Positions 23,394 through 33,855 of a DNA stretch of 64,000 nucleotides are shown here, one piece after another. Position 1 is the first letter of the stretch. The number at the start of each line of letters is the position of its first letter. The DNA is from Curvularia sp. ZM96. Its lineage: Eukaryota; Ascomycota; Dothideomycetes; Pleosporales; Pleosporaceae. Where the stretch lies: positions 1,612,001 through 1,676,000 of the forward strand of contig JAJGBQ010000002.1 in the NCBI GenBank assembly GCA_022457065.1, in the 5' to 3' direction. The notes below the pieces were generated by a model. The model was given only the letters and a program-made list of their open reading frames with translations, made no database searches and was not told the DNA's origin. A program made the position numbers and the translations under genes.

Positions 23394-23954
23394 TAAGTAG
23401 AGCCAGTCAGCATTAATAGCAGGTGGTGTTGAGGATTGGCGGAAAGAATAGATAGAGCAAGGCCGGGACGCAGTCAATGTGAAACAAACGCGATATGTTC
23501 TAGACGTCGACACTAGTATCGAGGAACAGCCATGACAATGATCATCATCTAGTGCGTCATGGCATGCGGAGAGTGAGATTCGTTGTCGCTAAACTAGGCC
23601 AGGCGTTCCTGTCCGCCCTATGAGCGCGTGGCGCAAGCAGACTAGTAATTGCTCGCTCCCCTGAGGGTAACACGCACAGTGCGGCGCATGGACGGGGCAG
23701 TCTCCGTTAACCCATTGCCAAAAGCCTCAATACCCTCGACCCTCCGACAGGTCGCACCGACACATCGCCGGCAGGCCATGGTATAGCGCACATTGTATTT
23801 TCCTTCATTTATTCTCTACGACAGAAGCTTTCCCTGTCTCTTCCTGCAGCCGTTTCGCACCCGCGCCATATACGTATATCACCGTCATCGTTCGCTCGCT
23901 CAGTCGCTCTACCAACGCGTCGCACACCGTACAGTCGTGCCCGAACTCACAACC
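23394..23954. other. Intergenic region downstream of the GH15 gene
   Basis: This 561-bp region becomes pyrimidine-rich toward the next start codon, as is common in fungal promoters. No gene seen. Confidence 0.4.
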
Positions 23955-24272
23955 ATGTCGCTCCCATGCGGTTCTTCAATTGCGCCGAGCCTCTCCACCA
24001 TTGGCGAGAATTGCGAGATGGCTGTACCTCGCTCCAACGACCTGCTAGTTCGCGACTTCGGTTGGCCCTCGGTTTCTCCACGCTACTACGGCGACCACAC
24101 TCCTGAGAGCAATCCGGACTGGGACCACAATCCGCTCGAGTGCGAGAAGGCTAAGCAGGAAGCGTTTGCGAAGATGGAAAGAAGTTACGCTCTATACATG
24201 GCGAACCTGGGGAAAAAAGTGCCTTCTAAGAAGAAGGCTTCTTGGTCGAGATTCTTACCTTGGGTGCGGTAA
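23955..24272 (+). CDS. Small hypothetical protein (105 residues)
   Basis: A single exon runs from an ATG in good context (acaaccatg) to a TAA. I do not recognise the product. It begins MSLPCGSSIAPSLSTIGENC and is hydrophilic, with a central segment DWDHNPLECEKAKQEAFAKM predicted to form an amphipathic helix. It ends in a basic cluster, KKVPSKKKASWSRFLPWVR. There is no signal peptide or membrane segment. Balanced composition and a pyrimidine-rich leader upstream support a gene, but no homologue comes to mind. A chance open frame or the first exon of a longer gene remains possible. Confidence 0.5.
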   Translation: MSLPCGSSIAPSLSTIGENCEMAVPRSNDLLVRDFGWPSVSPRYYGDHTPESNPDWDHNPLECEKAKQEAFAKMERSYALYMANLGKKVPSKKKASWSRFLPWVR

Positions 24273-24972
24273 GAGGCGCGCTCTGACGATAGCGTGCCTG
24301 TCTGGAAGAAAAGAAGAGACGAGACGGATACCCGTTTGCGTGACCGACGCAAACACACTTCACAAGATACCCATTGTTACGTACGGAAGGAGAGTGTAAG
24401 ACTGGACAGCCAAGCGGAGATAAGGATATAAGGGCAGTAAGGCAAGCAGCGCATTGCCCCCAGTGTGGTCAAGGAAGGTGTGGGGCTGTAGTGCATCCTT
24501 CGGCGCATTTGGAAGTCGCATCTGATACCCTGTTTTTTTTTCTGTCATTTCCTATGTCTTTTTTGTAAAAGCGATGAGCCTTGCCTCGCCTCGCTGTATT
24601 TTTGGCATATTTTGATCTCCTTTGTATACCCCAGAGTAGACGTTTTTCCTTCTTTATTCATATAATTCTAATGCATTGCATGCTCTTTTCCCAGAATCGC
24701 TGTACCTTCTTGACTCGTATCGCGGGGTTCATCTCGCCCTGCTCGGGAAATATCATCCAATCCACTGCCATGCAGCAGTAGACCGTTCCCGGCAAGAACA
24801 TAGAATCAGGGCTCCACTATACGACGTGTCCAGTTTTCTCGGTAGATTCATATTACTCGCATCTTCTGGATCCCTGCTGGCTGAGTAGTTTGCTTGTACA
24901 TTTCTACTTCCTCGTCCTACCTGCCAATCCTCCTGTACACTCGCAATCTCGCGTTTGAACCAAGTATCCACC
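24273..24972. other. Intergenic region upstream of the alcohol dehydrogenase
   Basis: This 700-bp region includes T-rich stretches around 24.53-24.65 kb, consistent with 3' UTR and promoter sequence. No gene seen. Confidence 0.4.
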
Positions 24973-26193
24973 ATGGGCTCCATGCCAGAAGTACAGACTA
25001 TGCTGGCGCAGCAGTACGACGCGCGAGACAACAAGCTACACCTCAACGAAGTGCCCATCCCACAGCCCCGCGAACATGAGATTCTCGTCAAGATCCAATG
25101 CGCATCCCTCTGTCACACTGATGTGATGCTTTTCGAGCCCAATGAACAAGGGCTTAAGCTCGGCAAGAGCCTTGTTACCATTGGCCACGAAGGCACTGGC
25201 AGAGTGGTCACGACCGGATCAGGAGAAGTGGCTAGGAAATTCAAAGAGGGTGACCCAGTGGGCTTCATTTGCGCGGTCGACTGCTGCTTCGAGTGCTACT
25301 CCTGCAAGAACGTCCACAACTCTTGGTGTTCGACGGGCAAGACCAAGATGCAGGGTTTTACTGCCGATGGGTATTTCGCGGAGTATGCTGTAGTAGATGC
25401 CCGAGAGGCGATAATACTGCCTGACAATTGTTAGTCCATGTCCCAGATGAAACGGAACTATCAAAGTAAAGATAGAAAGGAGAAAAAGATCAAAGCTGAC
25501 TTGGTTATCACAGTGGATCCTAAGACATCGGCACCTCTTTTCTGTGCCGGCGTAACCGCTTACCATGGAATCGCAGACTGCGAGTTGTCTGCTGGTTCAT
25601 GGATTGCAGTCATTGGCTGCGGCGGACTTGGTCATATGGGCATTCAGTACGCCAAGGCCATGGGTCATAAAGTTATCGGCGTTGATATTACAGACGCAGC
25701 CATAGAAGAAGCCAAGAGCTGTGGTGCAGACTACACATTCAATTCCATGACGGACAAGGACTACAAGCAAAAGATTGTTGAGCTCACGGGCGGAGGCGTA
25801 CATGCAGCAGTCAACTTTACAGCATCCAAGAAGTCGTACGATGATTGCCCAGCGATAGTCAAGCCTGCAGAGGGTTTGATCATGGTGGTAGGCATCCCAC
25901 AGAAGCCGCTGGAGTTCAACGGCCTAGACATTGCGCTAGGGAGGTATAGGATTAAGGGAGCGAGTAACAGAAGTAAGTCAAGTCGAAGTCCATTTTTCCT
26001 CTCCCTCGAGAGAGACCACAGTGAGACTGACTGTAACATAGCATGCTACAACATGAGAGAGGCCATTGAGTTTTCCGCAAAACACAACATCAAGCCACAC
26101 ATGACAGCGTACAAGCTGGAAGAGGTGCCCAAGATGATTGAGTTGATGAACTCGCATCAGGCAAGAGGACGCATGGGCGTCATCTTTGATTAA
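24973..26193 (+). CDS. Zinc-dependent alcohol dehydrogenase (MDR superfamily, Adh1/AdhP type)
   Basis: Three exons (24973-25429, 25514-25972, 26042-26193) encode 355 residues, the normal size for this NAD-dependent family that interconverts primary alcohols and aldehydes. Catalytic zinc ligands are visible as Cys in SLCHTD, His in GHEGTG and Cys in APLFCAGVTAYHG. The structural zinc loop shows four spaced cysteines in CFECYSCKNVHNSWC. The dinucleotide site is IGCGGLGHMGIQYAKAMG, followed by an acidic residue in VIGVDI, which favours NAD over NADP. Intron 1 (84 nt) sits between LPDN and DPKTSAP. Intron 2 (69 nt) has no stop and is a multiple of three, so its retention would insert 23 residues in frame. 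No targeting peptide is seen, so it is probably cytosolic. The physiological substrate is unknown. Confidence 0.93.
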
Positions 26194-26552
26194 TGGGAGA
26201 AGCTCGCAAATGCCAGAAAAACGATGGTTGGTTAGGTGTTTTTGTACAACAATGAGAATGCATTTTGTTCCGTAGCAAAGACAGACATGTGACTTCCTTT
26301 GTCCTTGTGCTCTGCTTGACTTAAGGTTTTCCAGCCATGTGCTGCCCGCAGGGTTACCATGGCAACGCTAGAAGTTCAGGGCAAGCGTGCTCTAGCGTGC
26401 AGTTACACATGCGTGCCCCGCCGACCCTGAAACACACATACATCCAGCAACACAGCGACACCAGGTAGGGCCTTCGATTCTTCCGCCTGTGATTTTTTAT
26501 ACCCAGCCTTTTCTCTTTTTCTTTGTGATACCCCACCCTCATAACCGGCACC
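26194..26552. other. Intergenic region, ADH to BUB1
   Basis: This 359-bp region turns T/C-rich before the BUB1 start. No other feature. Confidence 0.4.
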
Positions 26553-29500
26553 ATGGGTTCCGACGACCTCATCGACTTCGAGGTGATCGAAAACCAGAAG
26601 GAAAACATCCAGTCACTCCCCAGCGGCCGCTCTGCCAAAGCCCTCGCCCAATTGTACACACCCCCGCTGACCTCTGCCGCTGGCCAAACCCCGTCGCCCT
26701 CGCAAATGCAAGATGCGAACAGCGCGACTAGACTGCAGTACGAAAAGGAGCTCATGGCCATTGACGACTCCGATGACCCCCTCGACGTTTACGACCGCTA
26801 CGTTAAATGGACGCTGGACGCGTACCCCTCCGCTCAGAATACACCCCAGTCGCAGCTCTGCCCGCTGCTCGAGCGCGCGACCAAGGCCTTCCAGTCGTCG
26901 CCACAGTACAAGAACGATGCCCGCTATCTCAAGCTCTGGCTACACTACATCCATCTCTTCTCAGATGCGCCGCGCGAAACTTTTGCATACCTTGCCCGAC
27001 ACCACATTGGCGAGGATCTTGCGCTTTACTATGAAGAGTTCGCCGCTTGGCTAGAAGGTGCGGGCCGATTCGCGCAGGCGGAGGAGGTGTACAACATGGG
27101 TATTGAGCGTGGGGCCCGCCCAACAGAGCGTTTGATCCGCAAATATGGTGAATTCCAGCACCGGTGTGAGAGCCGACCACAGCAAGCCGAGGAGCCTACG
27201 AGCCCTGCATTGCCCGCTGTCCGCCCGGCACTAGCGGCGAAGATGGATCCATTTTCACTTGCCTCACCAAGTGCCCCGGCTCCACAAGCGCAGGCTCAAC
27301 CAAAGCCTGCAGCAGGTACATCCAGGTCTGGAAAAGCCAAACTGGCCATTTTCTCGGATGGCGATGATGCAGCAAGGCCTGCCTCTACTGGCAACACCGA
27401 AGGCTGGGACAGCATTGGATCGCTGGCGGATCGCAAGAAGGAAAATACACAAGAGGCGCGGCCTTGGGCTGGCGAGACGCTGAAAGTTGGCAAGAAGAAC
27501 ACAGGCGTTCCCAAGATGATGATATTCAAGGATGAGGTGAGTTGAGCCGCCTCTGTCAGCCCCTTCACATATTTACGATCGCAGGACTAATTGGTGGGCG
27601 TTTGCCATTCATGTATTCAGAGCAAATCAAATGTCAAAGACGAAAATGTCAGCCCACATCCGTTGCGTGAATACCAGCAAGCTGTCAACCCAAGGACAGG
27701 TCGACTCGAGGTTGTCTTTGTCGATTTAGAAAAAGTGTATCCTAACCATGACGACCCAATGTCTGAAGAATATTCGTTTGAAGAGTTGAGAGCTAAATAC
27801 AGGGGATGGATGGATTACGACTGGGCTGCGATCCGCCGCAAAGAAGAAGAGCAGGCAAAGAAGGAGGCTGAAGCTGCACTAGCTGCTACAGAGCCCAAAG
27901 CCAAACCTATGCCTTTAGCGCCAAAGCAAGAGCCGGAGCAACCTGCTAAACCTCAAACAGTACCGCTGAAGGGAAGCGTCGATGATGATATGAACAATGA
28001 CGAGAACGCCCCACCCTCGCAGGCGGACGTGGACAAGGCGAAAGCAGCCAAAAAGGCCAGACGGGAAGAGCGCGCCAACAGGACCAGGAAAATCAAAGTT
28101 ATGGAAACCAAAGAGATCCGTGGTGAAACGCAAACGAGTAAGTGCTGGTAAGGTACCTGGTCTATACTACACTGACACAGGATAGTCCAAGCCAACCTAG
28201 ACTCCCCCGCAAAGTCCAAGCCGCGACGGAAAAAGGCTGGTTCCGAGATGACCATGACGCTCCATACTAAGGAAGCCATGGACGAGATTTACGACATATT
28301 TAACGAGCCATTGAAGAATGCTGATGAGAATGCTGCTGAAGCCCAGAGTGGTGAGGAAAGCAGCGATGAGGATGAAGACGACTATACCAGTGGAGCCGAG
28401 AGCACAGGGACTGGCCGTATGTCCTGTGCCACGAGTGAATACGGCGATGAGACGACAGTTGGAGGAGACTTCACACTAGGCACTAGAGTCCTGGATCCCG
28501 ACAATGAGGATGAGAGTGATGCAGATGATAGTGACGCAGGGAGTGTATCCGAGTCGTCTGACTTCACTGAGATCAAACCGGGACAGAGACACGAGCAGGA
28601 TGAGTCGGACAACGAGTCTGAGCATTCTGATCAATCCCAAGATGATTCATTTGACCAGGCATCGGATGTAGAAGAGCAGCCACAGGATGAGCAGGTTGTC
28701 ACCCCTACGTCGCCTTCAGCGCCAGCGTCTCTGCCTACACGCTTTGTTCCTGTTCCACCTGAAGACTACAACCCGGCCATGCGACCTTATAGAGACCCGG
28801 TTGTCGTTGCTAACAACCGATTGCCCTTCATGACGCCTATTGTCGAGAAGACTGAGTCGTCACTGGGAATCGCTACTGCTGTAGCGCAGAAGGAGTATTA
28901 TGCGGCCAAAACACCGTCAAGGTCGAAAGGTACGCCTGCCATCATGGAAGACGATGATGAGGAGGAGGAGGATGAGGAGCCTTGCAGTAGCCCATTCTCT
29001 GATATTCTAAGCCAAGTCATCGACGGGCCAGGCAAAGTTGCAAAGCTAGCTCTAACCGAGTCAAAACCAGTACCCAAAGAGCCTCTTGGTGAGCCCCAAC
29101 GGAAACCGTTAGCCGCCAAGGAGCCTTCAAGTACGGTGGTCAAACCCAGTGGCCCAATTATCAAGGATGCCCAGTGCAACCCAGTCGAGGCCAGCATCCG
29201 CAACGCCATTTTACATGAGATTCAACCTCCACTGGACAGTTATGAGGGTTACTACGCAGACACCGAGGAAAGTTATGGAAAAGGCGCCGATATTCGCAAG
29301 TACACCAAATCAGTATCAAAACTGAACAAGAACGCACACGACAAGACAACGACCAACCCGGGGCTGTGTCCTACCTTGCAATTTCCTGGCACGGACCGGA
29401 GTTATGTTGTTAAGCGTGAGCTTGGCAAGGGGGCGTTTGCTCCAGTGTATCTGGTAGAGAGTAAAGGGCCTGAAGATGATGAGGATGAGGAGAACAAGCC

Positions 29501-30431
29501 TTCACAGATGGGCAAAGGCGAGTATGGCCTGAGGCGTCAGTCTCTGGAGGCCATCAAGATGGAAGATCCGCCAACACCCTGGGAATTCTATATTATGCGG
29601 CAGGCCAAACGCCGGCTGGGTGTATCGCGAGCAGCCGACTCGATTGTCCACGCGTACGAGATGCACGTCTTCAAGGACGAGTGTTATCTCGTTGAAGAGT
29701 ATCGTGATCAAGGAACACTGCTCGACTTAGTCAACCATGCTCGCGCAGACAACGGTGCAATGGATGAGCAACTGGCCATGTTCTTCACGGTCGAACTGTT
29801 CCGCACCGTGGAAGCGCTTCACTCCAAGGGCATAATACATGGCGATCTCAAGTCGGACAACGTTCTGGTCCGCTTCGATGCGCTGCAGAAAGACGAGCAC
29901 TGGGAGTCTGAGTACAAGCGCGATGGGCGCGACGGCTGGTCTGCCAAAGGCATTTCGCTGATTGACTTTGGCCGGGGTATCGACATGAAAGCCTTCAGAC
30001 CAGATGTGCAGTTCATCGCGGACTGGCCCACGACAGAGGCCGACTGTGCCGAGATGCGCGAACTGCGACCCTGGACTTACCAAATCGATTACCATGGCCT
30101 GGCTGGTATTGTCCACAATCTTTTGTTTGGAAAGTACATCTCAACGGTTGCCGAGCGTGGTGCGACTCTTGGTGCAGGCGCGACCAAGACTTACAAGATC
30201 AAGGAGAACCTGAAGCGGTACTGGCAAACAGAGATTTGGTACGAGTGTCTTGATTTGCTGCTGAACCCACTGATGCACCTGGAAGGCGAGGAAGGAGGGA
30301 GATTACCTGTGCTCAAGGGAATGAAGCAGGTGAGGGAAAAGATGGAAGAGTACCTTGAGAACAATTGCGAGAAGGGTGTCGGGCTGAAGGTGCTGGTCAG
30401 ACGTATGGAGGAAGCTGTGAAGCGGAGATGA
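26553..30431 (+). CDS. bub1: Spindle checkpoint kinase Bub1 of the combined Mad3/Bub1 (MadBub) type
   Basis: Three exons (26553-27536, 27621-28137, 28186-30431) encode 1248 residues. The protein acts at kinetochores in the spindle assembly checkpoint. A KEN box at residues 16-18 opens the chain. It is followed by the Mad3/Bub1 TPR region (DPLDVYDRYVKWTLDAYP to AEEVYNMGIERGARPTERL). A second KEN box is at 296-298 with the tryptophan-containing sequence EARPWAGETLK. A GLEBS-like Bub3-binding motif, SEEYSFEELRAKYRGWM, lies at the start of exon 2. The kinase domain is intact: glycine loop ELGKGAFAPVYLV (about residue 910), lysine in LEAIKMED, catalytic loop IIHGDLKSDNVLV (about 1050; HGD in place of HRD, as in Bub1) and SLIDFGRGID. 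Acceptor GGATAG is used before exon 3, because the earlier CACAG would give an immediate stop. Confidence 0.96.
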
Positions 30432-30974
30432 GGGTTATGATTTCTACACATGGGTAACATTGAGGTTTGATACTGGAGTTTAGGATGCATTGGTTGGTGT
30501 TGTTGAAGATTAGAACGGACGTGATACCTCTATGAGCAATTATTTATGCGCTGTTTTGACATTGGCTGCAAGAAACATACCACACTTTAGTTCTGGTATT
30601 TTGAGAGTTGCTTCGAGCGAATCTTGACGTGTCTTGACATGATGTAAGTGCACCGCCACAAGGTAGAGTGCTAGCGTCCGTGCATGGCAGGTGGGTGCCT
30701 TGAGCTTGCGGGGAGCTTGTACACCTCCGGCTTCTACGCTTGGTACTTTACAATTGTCCCGCTACCACTGCTTCTCTTAGCATCCCTCCTACTTGCCTGG
30801 TCAATACAAGCTGGCGGCCACAATACACTTGCTACAATAAAAGGCAATATCCCGCACTCGAGCACATTCAAAGAGGAAACAGAGGCAGACAGAGCAACCA
30901 TCCACCCCACATCATCGCCGCCCGCCGCCTCATCTGCTTGCTCGACCACAACACTAGTCCACCCCAACGCGACC
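30432..30974. other. Intergenic region, bub1 to CSN3
   Basis: This 543-bp region includes an open frame from 30684 that runs into CSN3. Its hydrophobic translation is not part of known CSN3 proteins, so I treat it as leader sequence. Confidence 0.4.
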
Positions 30975-32702
30975 ATGACGGCCGAACTGAGCAGCTTACT
31001 GCGGTCGTTCCAGCCCGACAGCCCAGAGGTTGAAAAGAAGCGTGACTACGATTCCAAGGCGCGCAGCTTTGTCGCGCAATTGTCCAACGTCTCAGCACCG
31101 CATTGGTTGAAGGGCGCGGACACACCCCAAGATGTGTTTGCAGTGGGTATGCTTCTGCGTGCTTGTTTGAAGTGTACTAATCTCCATAGACACTGAACCC
31201 CGCCGTCAACACCATGGCGTACGCCTTTGCCCTCCGCAACCGCATTGCCCACCATCTCGAGAAGAAGAGCGTGCCCGAGACGCTGCAGCCCGGAGGCGAG
31301 TTATGGAACCAGCTGGTGTTGTTCTTTGAGACTGCGGATTCTATACAACTGCGCTACGTGGGGAAAGAATGGAAGAATCTGGTTGAGTACACAGAGGAGA
31401 TTGCACGCACATGTGGATCAGTATGTTGGGTTTGGTAGAGCTGATGCCAGGAGACGATGCTGACTTTGGTCTAGCCAAGCCTTGCTATTGCGCCGATACG
31501 ATCAGCTATGACTCGACTGGATCCTACTACCGGTACGTTTACATCGGTACATGTCAGCTTCATACATCTGTGTCTAGAGACGCGATCGTACGCCGCCGCC
31601 GAGCCGATCCTGGACAACTACATCCACACGCTTCCCCCGAAGATTCCAAGTGCGGTTCGCGAGGGACTGGAGTACTCTGTCCCGTGTGCAGATGTAGCGA
31701 GCAGTGGAGAGTACATCCACCAGAACTCTGGCCACACAGATAGGGTTGGGTTGGCGGATATCCAAGAGTATTATGTTTTGGGAGCCATGGCGTATCTGGG
31801 CCTGCGCCAGTTCAAAAAGGCGCAACAATTTCTTGAGCACGTGCTCGTGGTTCCTTCGGCCAACACGGCTAATGGTCTCATGTTGGAGGCGTACAAGAAG
31901 TGGGTATTGCTGAACTGTCTAGTTCAAGGACAGGTAGGTCACGGACGAGAGGAGAAGAAATTCAGGAGTCGAAGCTCATGCAGACAGATGGGAGCTGTCC
32001 CACGGACAAACAACCCCAGTGCGATGAAGAACATCAAAGCGGCGTCGAGGGCGTACGAGGCGTTGGCGGAGGCTTACGAAGAGCTGGACAACATGTCCAA
32101 GCTGAAGGCGCAGGCACAAGCAGGCAGTGGCATTTGGGCAGAGGTAAGATGGCAATGATGAAACATGGCTTGAAACTGTGGAGTATTGTTTTTGATGGGA
32201 GGCTGACAAAAGCATGCAGGACGGCAATGCGGGACTGGTGGCGGAGCTCATCAGCAGCCAGACGAGAAGCTATGTTTTGCGGCTGTCACGGACATACTCT
32301 GCGATGCCCGTGTCTAGTATCGCGAAGCAGCTGGGGAGCACGACGGAAGAGATGGCACAGTACATGGACGGGCTGATCAAGGATGGGCAGCTGAACGCAC
32401 GGTTGGAAGAGACGGACAAGTCGGATGTGGGAGTCGTGTTACGTTTCTACCTGGATCCGAGACAGGGACCGCTGGGCAAGAGCGAGAAGGAGCAGCAACA
32501 GGCGTTGTTTGTGCAAACGCAACGCACGAACATGCTGGCGGAGCAGGTCAAGGACGCCGACTACCGGATGACGCTTACCAAGGAGTACCTTGACAACCAG
32601 AAGCGGGTCAACAAGAGGCAAGGGAGCAACGGGGATGCCATGGACACTGCATGGGACGACGGTCTGGACGCTGAGGAGGACATTATGGGAGATTTGCACT
32701 GA
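30975..32702 (+). CDS. csn3: COP9 signalosome complex subunit 3
   Basis: CSN3 is a scaffold subunit of the COP9 signalosome, the NEDD8 isopeptidase that controls cullin-RING ubiquitin ligases. Five exons (30975-31142, 31190-31420, 31475-31933, 31988-32143, 32220-32702) encode 498 residues; all introns are phase 0. The N-terminal half is helical repeats (ALRNRIAHHLEKKSVPETL, YAAAEPILDNYIHTLP, YVLGAMAYLGLRQFKKAQQF). The C-terminal PCI/winged-helix region runs through LISSQTRSYVLRLSRTYSAM, VSSIAKQLGSTTEEMAQYMD and a tail ending DAEEDIMGDLH. The ATG giving MTAELSSLL was chosen over a frame open from 30684, since the extra N-terminus would be a non-conserved hydrophobic stretch. The first intron uses donor GTGGGT, which is needed to keep DVFATLNPAVN in frame. 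Confidence 0.93.
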
Positions 32703-33855
32703 AGATGAAGGACGTGAGAGAGACCGAGAGACAGTGGCCAGCCGACGGTGATGAGGATATTCATTGGTGGTGGCAGGGCGAGGTATGTATGCCGAGTCGG
32801 ATGTCAGACATGGCGTCGCGTGTCAAGTCAAGTGGTATGGGCGTGACAACGGCGGTGCATAAAAGTGGCTTACATCGGGGCGTGGCGAGACAGCAGGAGT
32901 AAGGGTGAGCATGGGGTAACCATGGACGATGGATGTAGGCGTGGTGTGGAGCGTAGATGGGCCCATGGGATACATGTACATGTCACGTTGGCGGTATGGA
33001 GAGGTAGAAGAAGCAATGAAGCATTGCAGCGCCCATGACGGCGTGGCAGCGCTGCAGAGGGAGAGCGTGGTTGCCAGTGTTTACTTTTGGCGCGTGTGCT
33101 TCTCGTGTCGTGTCAGACGCGGCATGTGGGGCGTCCGGGATGGATACGGAGAGGATGGGCAGCCGAGAGCGGGCGCGAAAAGGAGATGAGGTGAGGTGAG
33201 GCTGGAGGCAGGCGAAGAGCCATGTGAGGAGCGTGTTTGGCCCTACATACGCGGCGGGCGAGGGAAAGGAGGGCGGCGGAGTTAGCAGCCTGGTAGTCGG
33301 CGATGGCAGCACCGGATTTGCAGGGTCCAAGCGTGGGCGTCGGCGGCCGAGGGCGCTGCGCTGCAGCGGATCCACGCCGCCACGCCATGGGCCAAAGAAA
33401 AGAGGGGTACGACGCCCGGGAGATGAAGACGAGGCGCGCGATGGGCAGTCCGTTCTGGCAGAGCACAGGCACCTGTTCGTCGTAGTGGGCGCGCTGGGCT
33501 GCTTTGGGGACGGCGACCCCTGACTGGCGCCATGTGCCGACCGCCGACGCTCCGCATTTGTCGCTGCTGCCTTGTTCTAGGGGTCTCTGCGTGCCTGCAT
33601 GGCTGACGAGAGACGCACCACCGCGACACGTCCTGGATCCCACATTCACTCGCATCCACTCCCTCGACTCGACGACACGACCGCCTGCTGCACGCCTACG
33701 CCTACGCCTACGCCTACGCCGGCGCCCACACCCGCCCTCCCTGCACGCCTGCCGCCGCCCTGCGCGTTCCTGCTTGGGCAACCATGCCTGCATCCGCCGT
33801 GCATTAACCGCTGGCTGGGCCTGAGACACGCATCCTCCCGCTCCCTCTCTCCAGC
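32703..33855. other. GC-rich intergenic region upstream of the MIT protein
   Basis: This 1153-bp region is GC-rich with long open frames on both strands, including an 822-nt minus-strand frame translating to Arg-rich low complexity. I judge these to be composition effects. The last 300 bp are pyrimidine-rich and likely leader sequence. Confidence 0.45.
33694..33720 (+). repeat. Hexanucleotide microsatellite (gcctac)
   Basis: About 4.5 tandem copies of gcctac lie roughly 140 bp before the MIT-protein start, probably in the 5' UTR. Confidence 0.85.

Noticed and set aside
30684..30974. N-terminal extension of CSN3 with a hydrophobic segment
   Set aside because: The frame is open, but the sequence is unlike any CSN3 start. 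MTAELSSLL fits the family and has a good start context.
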